This document shows positions 9,924 to 23,151 of a DNA stretch of 23,151 bases, in pieces (position 1 is the stretch's first letter; the number at the start of each line of letters is the position of its first letter). The DNA lies in assembly GCA_003568945.1 (NCBI GenBank), contig BDIP01000266.1:1-23151 (forward strand), given 5' to 3'. Source of the DNA: Kipferlia bialata. Lineage: Eukaryota; Fornicata. The notes under the pieces were generated by a model. The model did not search any database and was not told where the DNA came from. It saw only the letters and a list, made by a program, of their open reading frames with translations. The position numbers and the translations under genes are program-made.

Positions 9924-11542
9924 CATATATCATTGTCCATGATATATACAGCTGTTCACTAACCCCTGAGGCCCTACCAGAGCTACAGAGCTGGGTCTCA
10001 GAGCCAGTCCTCCTCACTCTCTCTCTATATATATTTATGTATCAATGTGTTTGTGTATACAACACTGTGCTGACCCTTAGACCCTACCAGAGCTACCGTG
10101 CTGGGTCTCAGAGCCAGTCGTCCTCCATGCGGCGTCTGAGGGGTAGAGGTCAGGCCTGGGAGAGAGACGTGGCCCTCAAGGCAGGCACCTCCATCATCCT
10201 GCTGCTGATGCACCATGCCAGGTGGGCTTCAAAATATATTTCAGATATACATTAGAGTATATATATGAGATATTCAAGGGATGTAGCACTTTACTTTTTC
10301 TTTGAACCCCTAATGCCAGAGAGGCAGGGGGACTGGCCCTGGAGGGACTCTCAGATGCACTGTTTAGGAGCAGGGGTGTCATCATTGTGCTCAACATACT
10401 GGGGCTCAGTGAGAACGACATCGACTCACACCTGAGGGTGTCGGCAGACAGGTAGAGTGAATACTACAGTTCATACTGAATATTCTCGCTTTCCATCTCA
10501 TCACACTTCTATATTAACCTCAGGTACTCAGTGTTTGGCACCCCGTACATTCATTATCATTATGTCAATAGTAAATGTGTATCTATGTATGCATTCATTC
10601 ACCCCAGATACTCTGTCTTTGGCACCCAGGGCCGCACCTGTGGCGACACCCCCCAGTACCTACCCCCCCACATCCTGGGCACCCCCGAGAGCAACAGCGG
10701 TGCCACAGGGTTCTCCAGATACATCGACCGCCTGCCCCACTCTGCTGCCTCCTTGTGCTGTGACTCCTTCATGTCATTCCCCCCTAGCAGCTCCGATGAT
10801 GACCCTCTGCAGTCGAGGCTGACCTATGACATGGCTAGATGCATCACACTCGCAGCCGCAGCACAGATTGTGGGTCTATCCCTAGACGGCACCGGACCTT
10901 CTGCCAGCAGTAGGGTGAAGGCCCTGATCAACCCTGCCTACAAGTGCAGACTGGTGGCACAGAGGCTGCTGAGGGTGAATAACACGACATTTCTCGTGGC
11001 TGGGATGCGGATACTAAGGTGTCTGATTATGTTTGTGTGTTACTCATACTGATACTGGATACTCATACTCATACTGGATACTGATACTGATACCTAGGTG
11101 CCTGATCCCCTTGTGTGTTACTTATACTTATACTTGTACTTACACCTATACATGATACTTTATACTGACACTCAGGTGTCTGATCCCCTTCGCTGGGTCC
11201 CAGATGAAGGCGGCATGGAGGATCACGTCCCTGCTCTATCTGTTTGGGTTCCCAACCTATCTCAAGGTAGGTGGTGTATCATCATTATATACACTCTGTA
11301 TATGTATATTCTCTTCTAATCAAGACACTACCAGTATATATACTCTCTGTGTACTCTTCTCATGCCAGGAGGCGCACAAGGGTGACAGCATCTCTGTCCC
11401 AGCCGTTAGATCGATGGTTGTCAATGACCTGGCAGAGTGTGTCAGTGCTGTGGCTGATACAGACCTATCCACCATGGGCATACCCGTCACAAAGTACCAG
11501 GCCAGCGTTAGGGACGTCGGTCTCCCTGCTAATGTACAATAG
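4699..11542 (+). CDS. STRIP1: STRIP/Far11 homologue, STRIPAK scaffold (N1221 + DUF3402-type), 980 aa
   Basis: 24 exons: 4699-4804, 4947-5047, 5412-5497, 5566-5610, 5712-5834, 5891-5966, 6127-6276, 6613-6747, 6837-6965, 7219-7327, 7629-7771, 7948-8052, 8469-8532, 8694-8791, 8860-8912, 9219-9303, 9358-9537, 9593-9740, 9826-9883, 10081-10221, 10320-10451, 10608-11018, 11176-11266, 11369-11542. They sum to 2943 nt with every phase matching and stop at TAG. The N-terminal half has the helical N1221 pattern (VVPVAKVLLCVRALLTLTLG, like the MKKVLLLLWKTVLCTLGG region of human STRIP1, then an RELQAAME-type helix). The C-terminal half matches the STRIP C-terminal domain: TSIILLLMHHAR, then CRLVAQRLLRV...LRCLIPFAGSQMKAAWRITSL, beside APILKRALKV and LGRQWRKSNMKTMSAIY in animals. 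Length fits Far11/STRIP (about 840-980). STRIP holds PP2A and GCK-type kinases together in the cytoplasm. A low-complexity Pro/Ser stretch lies around 9400-9470. Exon 7 uses an atypical acceptor (CCATGAG). Identified from memory of the family, not by search. Confidence 0.8.
4868..5375 (+). repeat. Exon-edge copies in STRIP introns 1 and 2
   Basis: 4868-4889 copies the end of exon 1 (LYWEWTG becomes LYLEWTG) and carries its own GTATCA donor. In the 364-nt intron 2, two copies of the start of exon 3 lie upstream of the real one at 5412: 5267-5295 (VDTSAFL, one silent change, with a CTCTAG acceptor) and an older one at 5344-5374 (DNTSVFLC, with CCCCAG). Similarity falls with distance from the working exon. 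Confidence 0.7.
6019..6561 (+). repeat. Exon-edge copies in STRIP introns 6 and 7
   Basis: 6019-6041 copies the end of exon 6 (LYMLTLQ) with two silent changes, but its donor is GC, not GT. 6326-6379 copies the last 18 codons of exon 7 (LVEALAEG...VDATDDE) and ends in a GTAACA donor; the flanks differ only silently while the three middle residues differ (EIP for PLS). 6531-6561 copies the acceptor and first 8 codons of exon 8 (VRESESSG for VRESETRG). Confidence 0.75.
7032..7571 (+). repeat. Exon-edge copies in STRIP introns 9 and 10
   Basis: 7032-7073 repeats the last 14 codons of exon 9 with one silent change (GCA/GCG) and an identical GTGGGT donor. 7129-7150 copies the acceptor and start of exon 10 (FVPVA for VVPVA, three silent changes). 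After exon 10, 7405-7448 repeats PCDPIAMALNASVA with only silent changes and a good donor. A second, decayed copy at 7534-7571 has replacements and a small deletion. The two make a clear age series within one intron. Confidence 0.8.
7840..8616 (+). repeat. Exon-edge copies in STRIP introns 11, 12 and 13
   Basis: 7840-7867 is an unchanged copy of the acceptor and start of exon 12 (VHKDGQDG). In the 416-nt intron 12, 8143-8179 copies the end of exon 12 (FMDHLQRKHG, two silent changes, then Lys to TAG). It is followed by two acceptor-side copies of exon 13: 8249-8281 (DGTSAVAVG) and 8366-8400 (DGASAVGV, unchanged). 8600-8616 copies the end of exon 13 less one codon and keeps a GTATAC donor. (TA)n and (CA)n runs fill the space between. 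Confidence 0.8.
9003..9140 (+). repeat. Two acceptor-side copies of STRIP exon 16
   Basis: Upstream of the real exon 16 (9219), its acceptor and first codons (KLVHTGIIE) recur at 9003-9036 and 9105-9140. The nearer copy has two silent changes and then lacks one Ile codon. The farther copy has a 3-nt insertion. They are separated by a (TA)n run of about 28 nt (9041-9069). Confidence 0.75.
9741..9825 (+). repeat. STRIP intron 18: GATACT-rich, open in frame
   Basis: This 85-nt intron is made largely of GAT/ACT triplets. It is needed out of the message for the frame to reach LGREVNRYSDIALYAEY in exon 19. If retained, translation would add an Asp/Thr-rich stretch (TDIETDAADDTDDTDPDTDT) and stop at 9838, giving a truncated STRIP of about 680 aa without the C-terminal domain. 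Confidence 0.6.
9961..10543 (+). repeat. Acceptor-side copies of STRIP exons 20 and 22
   Basis: 9961-10014 carries the first 15 codons of exon 20 (PYQSYRAGSQSQSS) with silent changes only (AGA for CGT, TCC for TCG). 10516-10543 carries the acceptor and first codons of exon 22 (RYSVFGT) with three silent changes (AGG/AGA, TCA/TCT, GTG/GTC), then diverges. Both keep an AG acceptor in the right phase. Confidence 0.75.
11019..11175 (+). repeat. STRIP intron 22: two tandem units of about 78 nt, each headed by a copy of exon 23
   Basis: The intron consists of two units starting at 11017 and 11096, and exon 23 begins the third repeat at 11174. Each begins AGGTGYCTGATY, and units 1 and 2 also share TTGTGTGTTACTYATACT. 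The donor GTGTCT at 11019 is therefore itself a copy of the first bases of exon 23 (GTGTCTGATC). This is the structure expected if tandem duplication of an AGGT-containing exon segment produced the intron. Confidence 0.75.
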
Positions 11543-11769
11543 AAGCATTCACTTATGTCTAGCTGTGTTTGTATGGTACTATGGGTGTACCAGTCACACT
11601 CCTTCCATTATTGTGACCTCACAGTGGTCATTCCACATTCTTGAGTAGGCGTTTGCTGAATTGTATACTGGATTGTATACTCCAATCATAGTACCACAAG
11701 GCCACTATCAAGAGATAATAGAATTATTCCAAGCAACTAAGTACATACAGCGATCTCTATTTACAGTCT
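11543..11769. other. Convergent 3' gap between STRIP and MCM5
   Basis: 227 nt hold both 3' UTRs. Just beyond the MCM5 stop the minus strand reads CTGTAAATAG, which could act as a short polyadenylation signal of the AGTRAAY type known in Giardia; this is weak. No gene is seen. Confidence 0.35.
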
Positions 11770-17865
<6,096 letters not shown>

Positions 17866-18345
17866 TGATTTGGGTGTGGGAGTGACTGTGTACGCTGCTC
17901 CTAAACAGAGCCTTTGCTGGGAGGCTGATTTGCAGTTTCCCGTTTTTGTCTCGCCGAGCTGCACCCTTGATGTGGAATGACACTTTCAGTGAGACAGCAC
18001 CGTGTCCGCAATGGCTAGTATCTTACACATATAGTAGTCCTAGACTCACACTGAAGACTGTCTATCCCATCTGTCTACTGTTCTGGACCCACGTGAGTGA
18101 AGTTGGAGAAAGTACCAACACAGAACTCTCTTACTCTCTCATACACATAAACATACTTGGCCCTAGTATTCTTTCACACACTCTTCCACAGATGGGTTGA
18201 ATCTATTTACAACCTCACAACTAGTTAACTTGTAAGCGAATATGAATCACAGTCTCGTTAGGTCCTTCGGTAGGGAAGGAACGCCTTTAGTATCAGTATC
18301 AGTATCTACTGACACACTTAGGCAGCCTCGCATCTACTGATACAC
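17866..18345. other. Gap between the acetate-transporter 3' end and the MCM5 start
   Basis: 480 nt hold the MCM5 promoter and 5' UTR and the transporter 3' UTR (both genes on the minus strand). A frame upstream of and in phase with MCM5 stays open to an ATG at 17964. Near the transporter stop there is a repeated block and a short (AGTATC)n run at about 18288-18310. No other gene or RNA is recognised. Confidence 0.4.
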
Positions 18346-18360
18346 TTAGGCAGCCTCGCT
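18312..18360 (-). repeat. Tandem duplicate of the transporter stop-codon region
   Basis: CACTTAGGCAGCCTCGC occurs at about 18316-18332 and again at 18343-18359. On the minus strand this is the last coding bases (SEAA, less the first Ser base) plus the TAA stop. The copy lies just downstream, in the 3' UTR, so the last exon has an edge copy too. Confidence 0.65.
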
Positions 18361-18983
18361 GAGAGTCACAACGTCGTCGTGGGCGTCGGTCACCTACTGG
18401 TTAGAACTACATATATAGGGGAAAGCAGAGAGGGTACGTATATACTATACTATACTATACTATATAGTGTCAGTACCTTCTGGGCACCGGACCTGGGTCC
18501 GAGGGGCAGGAACTCCCTTCCGTACACAGCGGGGGAGTTGAGGACACCGGCCATACCGTCGTAGAAGGCAAAGGAGGCGCAGAAGATACCTAGGGGTGAG
18601 AGAGAGAGAGAGAGAGAGAGTAGAAGACAAAGGAGGCACAGAAGATGCCTAGACATGAGGGGGAGGGGGGGGGGGTATGGGAGAAACGATATAAAGATAG
18701 AGAGGGTGAGACGTACCGATGAGTCCGGCAAGGGTCTCGAGTCCGTGCACAGAAGCGTCCTGGGGTGAGTATATACACACACAATAAGAAGAGGGAGACA
18801 GGGCGGGAAGGGGGGGGGGGGTATATACTAACTGTACGTACAGCGTCGTTGGCGAGCATGCCGTGGATGATGGAGAGCAGGAAGAAGAGGGTGGTCAGGG
18901 AGATGAACACGGTCTTGGACACAAAGTGCATGCCGGGGGCGAAGGTGGCTGGGGGGTAAGACAGGGCTATCTACAGAGAGGTG

Positions 18984-19016
<33 letters not shown>

Positions 19017-19920
19017 CTACTCACCCATGGTCATGAAGAGGGAGAACAGCCCCCAGATGAAGAGGTAAGACAAGGTAATAATAAGGTATAGAAGTGGTAT
19101 ATAGAGATATAGGTATGTAAGGCTACTATACCCACCCATGGTCATGAAGAGGGAGAAGAGACCCCAGATGAAGAGGTAGCAGGCGAAGGGGCCGTCGGAG
19201 GAGCCGTCCATGAACTCGTTGACATAGACGAGGGAGATCCAGAAGGCGCCGTACAGGGTGAAGGCAACGCAGCCGAACTGGCTGCCGGCAAAGAACTCAA
19301 GCACTCCAGCGATCATCTGGGAGTGAGAGGAGAGCGATACATGCATGGCAACTGTAGATGTTACTATGTACTATGGATGCACACCTGGGCCATGCCACCG
19401 ACAATGAGGCCGGTGCCAAAGATGATGTCATCGGCAGAGATGAAGTGGGCGTTCTTCAGGTTCAGAAGAGCACTTGGGTGAGAAGTGTGTCAAATCTCAA
19501 ACACAAACTGAAGAGAAAGTCTCGGCGAAGAATTGACTCAAAGAGTAATCATAAACAACGACACTCACGTGGTGATTGCGAATCCGAACAGACCGATAGG
19601 GGCGGGGTTGACCTGGGGTAAGGGTACTGAGATTGTGAATCTTGATTTCTGCAAAAGATTTCGAGTTACCCTGCACGGCAAGTGTGACAAACAAACCAAG
19701 AATTGCAAGGTAACAGCCAAACACAAACAGAAGATGCAAAATATAAGTGTGTCCATGCTATATAACAGGGAAGACCACTCAAGAACAGGCGTATCTAAAA
19801 ATACTCTCCAGGATTGGGCATTCTGTAGAGGATAACACACTAAAATGATCAGAACGATGTACATAACTCGTCTACGTATGATTTAGCGACTCCTAATAGC
19901 TGTACCTTAGACTTTCCCAT
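18346..19920 (-). CDS. GPR1/FUN34/YaaH (SatP) family acetate transporter, 212 aa
   Basis: Eight exons (minus): 19920-19906, 19612-19569, 19472-19385, 19316-19136, 18948-18842, 18759-18717, 18589-18477, 18393-18346; 639 nt, phases matching, ending in TAA. The family signature NPAPIGLFGF is at residues 7-16. Further on come NAHFISADDIIFGTGLIVGG, MIAGVLEFFAGSQFGCVAFT, LYGAFWISLVYV and YLFIWGLFSLFMTMG, matching the six-helix fold of E. coli SatP (188 aa). These membrane proteins move acetate/succinate with protons. Start 19920 gives MGKSKVNPAPIGL, close to the SatP start MGNTKLANPAPLGL; an upstream in-frame ATG at 19980 would add 20 residues. Codons end mostly in C or G, more strongly than in the neighbours, suggesting high expression or different ancestry. 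Intron 1 (293 nt) lacks the TA runs of other introns. The role in acetate efflux by an anaerobe is inference. Confidence 0.92.
18622..19066 (-). repeat. Exon-edge copies in acetate-transporter introns
   Basis: 19023-19066 copies the last 15 codons of exon 4 (YLFIWGLFSLFMTMG) with two silent changes only and a GTGAGT donor. 18622-18653 copies the acceptor and start of exon 7 (GIFCASF.FY) with two silent changes and one Ala-to-Val. Short G-runs lie in the same introns at about 18660-18675 and 18820-18830. Confidence 0.8.
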
Positions 19921-20477
19921 CTTTGAGTTGTTGAATGAAGGCCTCGCATGGAATTTCAGTGAGACGTAGTTTTTGTTCATCTGTTTGGAACAATAAGGGT
20001 TCTTCAATAATTAATCTAGCGTCTCATATTCCTCGCGACTCTCTCTCGGTCGCCTGGAGTCTCAAGACGAGCTAGCGGTTGAGGTCATAGGAATTTCACG
20101 GCTTGAAAGAGCCTTATTTGTCCGTAATAAGGCATACGTTATCGCCCAGTGAAGTGGTGATATATATTTGGACATTCATTGACAGACGGGAATGGACACA
20201 ACCTGAGACTCATGTAACATAACACCGTTAGACCATACCAAGTCCACTATCAAGCACACATCTATTATCAGACTCTGTACTGGTAAACATAGAAAGAACA
20301 CTAGAAATACACTGTGGTAGGAATACGAACAGGACACCAGCAACACCAATGGTGGTGGGTTTGGAACAATAATAGCCGCGCAAGCAAGGTTAATAGCTGC
20401 AAAGAGGGTGCCTTCACTCTCACTAGAAGGAGGGGGGTGGATCTAAATAGATCTAACACCATATGTGTAGTGCTATA
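19921..20477. other. Gap between the phosphatase 3' end and the transporter start
   Basis: 557 nt hold the transporter promoter and 5' UTR and the phosphatase 3' UTR. It contains a perfect 8-bp inverted repeat, GCCTTATT (20111-20118), 7-nt loop, AATAAGGC (20126-20133). Composition is less TA-repeat-rich than introns. No gene, tRNA or promoter motif is recognised. Confidence 0.4.
20111..20133. repeat. Perfect hairpin in the intergenic gap
   Basis: GCCTTATT, loop TGTCCGT, AATAAGGC. It lies 190 nt upstream of the transporter start and about 345 nt beyond the phosphatase stop. It could be a 3'-end or 5'-UTR element; nothing else supports a function. Confidence 0.45.
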
Positions 20478-23060
20478 CTACATAACACAGCACCCTGCAT
20501 CACCGACCCGGGTGAATGTCCAGAGGGGACTGGGGGTGGAGACAGCCGGCACAATGCGTCTGGGGTCAGAAGAAGAATCAATGGTTACCACATGAATATG
20601 TATATATGCATATTACTCTATATATACATGGGCACAATGCGTGAGGGGTAAGGAGAATTGATAGTGACACACATGTAGATAGACATCGATATACAGAAGA
20701 TCAATACTCAGTGAACACTTTTATAAGGTACCTGTAGTCCCAGAGGTCTATGTCCCAGGGGAGTGGGCTCTGCAGACACAGGGTGTGGGCATTGTTGGTA
20801 GGGCCAGCAGCACTGAGTGTCAGATAGTATGGATATTTACTTATCTATACTACCACTATGGTACTATTTACCTAAATAGTGTCACCAGACAGTGGTATGC
20901 TGGCATCGATGCCCCGTCTGCCCCCTTCCTGCCCGGCATCAGGTGGCCCCTCTCCACCCTGTGGCCAGACACCATCTCATGAGACCTGGTGTCAATATGT
21001 ATATAAATATATAGATAGATAGATAGAGACAGACAGAGATATACATAGAGATGGAGATACATAGAGACACATCCACCCTGTGACCAGACACCATCTCGTG
21101 GGACCTGGTATGAATAGAGACATATATATATATATATATGTATATATGTAATACATAATAACATGTATGTAATCAGATGGCCCCTCTCCACCCTGTGGCC
21201 AGACACCATCTCGTGGGACCTGGTATTGGTTTACAGACAGTATAATACTTAAAATATATATAGCCATATATATAGTCATATATGTAGTCATATACAAATG
21301 GACATAGTAATACACTAAAACATCTGTATATATACCACACACCTGACCACATGTGTGAGGGCATTGGCCTTTAGGAAGTGCCTGGTGACATCTGTCCCGA
21401 AGGACCGGCAGAAGGGGCGCATGCTAGTATGAGGCAGAGGAGTAGTATAAATGAACATAGTTTGTCCACACTATATATATGTGTGTGTGTGTATGAAGAG
21501 AGAGGACCGGCAGAAGGGGTGCATACTTGAGTCGACGTGTAAATAGTGTGTAGTATATATATACATATTCTATATGTAATCTATATATGTGGGTGTACCT
21601 CTGTATGTACCCTGTGCCGGGATGGGGGTCTGTCCACAGGATGCTGCCTGGGGATCAGGTATGTATAAATAGTTTCCATACTTATATCTACAAGAATTAT
21701 GAATACAATATATTGGTAATCACCTAGGGTTCCATAGCTAGGCTCCTGGTCCCTCTGCAGACTGCATATGTCACCCATGGTCACAGACTCCCTAGGGGTT
21801 AGACACTTTATAATAGAGAGGTATATAGGGTATATATACACTACACATACATGTATTGCATATGTATACGCTAATGCAGCTACCACTGTATCACAAAGGG
21901 GGTACTATACATGTTAACCCATGTCACTGTACAATATACACATATGAATACCTACTGGGTATCCCCCCATGCACCACTAGTATGACAGGGGTGAGGGATG
22001 CAAGGGGGTATACTATAAGTATATTTAGATATTATTACAATATATATATATATATATATAAGTCATATACCTACTCGGAATGCCCCCATGCACTACCAGT
22101 ATCACCGGTGTCAGGGGTGAAGGGGGGTGGTCGGGGTGGGAGTGGGAGCCATGCTTATGATCCTTATGGTGCTTGTGCTTGTGATGCTTGTGCTTGTGCT
22201 TGTGGGGACTAGTCTGGGTGCTGCTGTCACTCGCACTGCCCACCACCACACTCTCTACTACCTCACAACCATCCCCCTCACACTCTCCAGTGTTAGTAGT
22301 GTCTACAGTGTCAGTGGACATGGCACTGGCAAGGGAGTCAAAGGGGTTGGAAGGAGCATCCTCTTCTCTCTCTCCTTCCCTGTCTCCCTCTTGCCCAGTG
22401 GATGATGCAACTTGGGCGGCTTGGTGGCCTGAATTCAGAGTATGATAGTACATTTATATATACATATATATCAGAATATGAAAGTACATATATATATACA
22501 TATATAGTAACGAACCGTAACTATGGTGCACTATATGTATACCTGTGTACACCCCCTGCTGGGCCTGCCTGATACTCCGAAGGGCAAGGGCAGGGGTGGA
22601 CTGTCTAGGGGTAAGGACACAGCATACGTAAAAAATACAAAGAATGTGATACAAGTACATAAATGTATGTACGTGTTGGAACAAATATATATGTCGGGGA
22701 GCAAATGCAGTGGACTGCCTTGCGGTAAGTATAGAGTATAGTACACATGGGTGAATACATGTATGTGTAAGTAGGTGTGTACTAGCATACCTGCACACAG
22801 TGGCCAGGGGCAGTGACCTGAAGAAGCCCATGAAGGACTCATAGATGGAGGCATCATACTGGGGTGAGGATATACTCTATGCTATACATATATATATATA
22901 TACCGATGGCTGCTGGAATGTAGGCGGAGCAGTGGAGAGGGGCGGGGGGGACAGGTTTAGATCACTACCACGGATATATGAATATGTGAACATTGTACCT
23001 TGACTGAGACCTCACTGAAGAAACCGTACTCTGTGCTGGTCCATACAGACTCATGGTTGC
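20478..23060 (-). CDS. PP5-like PPP-family Ser/Thr phosphatase, C-terminal 340 aa (5' part off the right edge)
   Basis: Ten exons visible (minus): 23060-22999, 22858-22791, 22604-22543, 22428-22071, 21791-21724, 21647-21599, 21423-21343, 20985-20872, 20812-20732, 20559-20478; phases match and the stop is TAG. PPP motifs appear in order: GNHE, YGFFSEVSVKYDASIYESF with LPLA (as in PP5: YGFEGEVKAKY...LPLA), VILVVHGGIP, SILWTDPHPGTG (the DLLWSDP block), FGTDVTRHFL, and THVVRSHE followed by VTLFSAA. The metal ligands Asn (GNHE), His (VHGG) and His (RSHE) are present; the upstream GDxHG and GDxVDRG blocks must lie beyond 23151. Two oddities: about 110 residues of acidic then His/Lys-rich sequence are inserted just before the VHGG strand, and the usual SAPNY is SAAGPTNN. 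It should hydrolyse phospho-Ser/Thr. The PP5 label rests on local resemblance only. Confidence 0.85.
20632..21531 (-). repeat. Exon-edge copies in the phosphatase (last four introns)
   Basis: The RSHE exon (start 20985) has two upstream acceptor-side copies, 21172-21227 (SHEMVSGHRVERGHL) and 21065-21112 (SHEMVSGHRVD). Each has three silent differences from the exon and no replacement before its break. 21500-21531 copies the start of the MRPFCRS exon with one Arg-to-His. 20632-20652 is a short copy of the last exon start (RIVP). Confidence 0.8.
21953..22004 (-). repeat. Silent-diverged copy of the VHGG exon end in the phosphatase
   Basis: Downstream of the exon ending at 22071, the intron carries a second coding of SLTPVILVVHGGIPSR with its own GTATTC donor. 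Against the exon there are about nine synonymous third-position changes and one replacement (Pro to Ser) in 16 codons. The catalytic His and both Gly are intact. The bases just upstream of the copy do not continue the exon. Confidence 0.85.
22145..22210 (-). repeat. His/Lys codon repeat within the phosphatase insert
   Basis: On the minus strand CACAAGCACAAG-type triplets encode alternating HK and HH runs (HKHKHKHHKHKHHKDHKHG). The DNA is a degenerate AAGCAC repeat, in frame with the catalytic domain on both sides. Confidence 0.8.
22693..22729 (-). repeat. Acceptor-side copy of the phosphatase QSTPALA exon
   Basis: A GCAAG acceptor followed by QSTAFA coding recurs upstream of the exon at 22604 (QSTPALA). 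It is diverged, with both silent and replacement differences. Confidence 0.55.
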
Positions 23061-23151
23061 CTGGGGTTAGATATGTATTTAGGTATGTGTAAGGGGGGGG
23101 GGGGGAGAGAAGGGGGCTGTCTGTGGTTGAGATTGCTAGAGGGGGAGAGCG
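23061..23151 (-). other. Intron at the right edge, with a long G run
   Basis: DNA upstream of the GNHE exon looks like intron: the exon begins right after CTAACCCCAG. It contains about 13 consecutive G (around 23093-23105) beside GA-rich DNA. The rest of the phosphatase lies beyond the window. Confidence 0.5.

Noticed and set aside
10531-11052. A 173-codon frame read as a separate gene
   Set aside because: It is STRIP exon 22 read through an upstream edge copy and into intron 22; the spliced model explains it better.
19921-19980. Upstream ATG (19980) as the acetate-transporter start
   Set aside because: The shorter start gives MGKSKVNPAPIGL, closely matching the N-terminus of E. coli SatP; the longer form stays possible.
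20000-20140. tRNA or other small RNA in the GC-richer part of the gap
   Set aside because: There is a hairpin, but no cloverleaf, T-loop or anticodon arrangement could be found.

Overview
The window looks like nuclear DNA from an intron-rich, compact protist genome. Coding sequence is GC-rich and cut into many small exons. The introns are short (mostly 50-400 nt), AT-rich and full of (TA)n runs. Splice signals are GT-AG, and the acceptor is nearly always a fused branch-site/acceptor block such as CTAACCCCAG, CTCACCCCAG or CTGACCCCAG. That resembles the fused 3' motif known from Giardia and Trichomonas. With an anaerobe-type acetate transporter present, I infer a metamonad, most likely an intron-rich free-living fornicate (Kipferlia-like). 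I could not test this assignment.

Layout: (1) 1-276, + strand, the 3' end of a leucine-rich-repeat gene. (2) 277-1485, no convincing gene, two perfect hairpins. (3) 1486-4525, - strand, 8 exons: a protein with an acidic N-terminus, a NYN/PIN-like nuclease-fold region and an RG-rich tail. (4) 4526-4698, a 173-nt head-to-head promoter gap. (5) 4699-11542, + strand, 24 exons, 980 aa: a STRIP/Far11 homologue, the scaffold of the STRIPAK phosphatase-kinase complex. (6) 11770-17865, - strand, 23 exons, 785 aa: MCM5 of the replicative helicase. (7) 18346-19920, - strand, 8 exons, 212 aa: a GPR1/FUN34/YaaH (SatP) acetate transporter. (8) 20478 to the right edge, - strand, the last 10 exons of a PP5-like PPP-family phosphatase with a His/Lys-rich insert. 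The exon models were built by hand. Every junction was checked for reading phase, and the models close without a frame error; two junctions are flagged as uncertain.

The genes do not form an obvious pathway. STRIP and a PPP phosphatase are both phospho-signalling parts, MCM5 is replication, and the transporter fits export or import of acetate.

The unusual system here is in the introns. In all five multi-exon genes, many introns carry partial copies of the adjoining exon edge. A donor-side copy has the last 10-50 nt of the upstream exon plus its own GT; an acceptor-side copy has its own CCCAG plus the first 10-45 nt of the downstream exon. There are roughly 50 such copies in 23 kb, embedded in TA- or GA-repeat intron DNA. 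Many still keep the reading frame and differ from the working exon mainly at silent codon positions. My hand count is about 55 silent to about 15 replacement changes, which free-drifting debris should not show. One STRIP intron begins with a copy of its own downstream exon start, as expected if it was born by tandem duplication of an AGGT site. Together this looks like an active process of exon-edge duplication that lengthens and perhaps creates introns.
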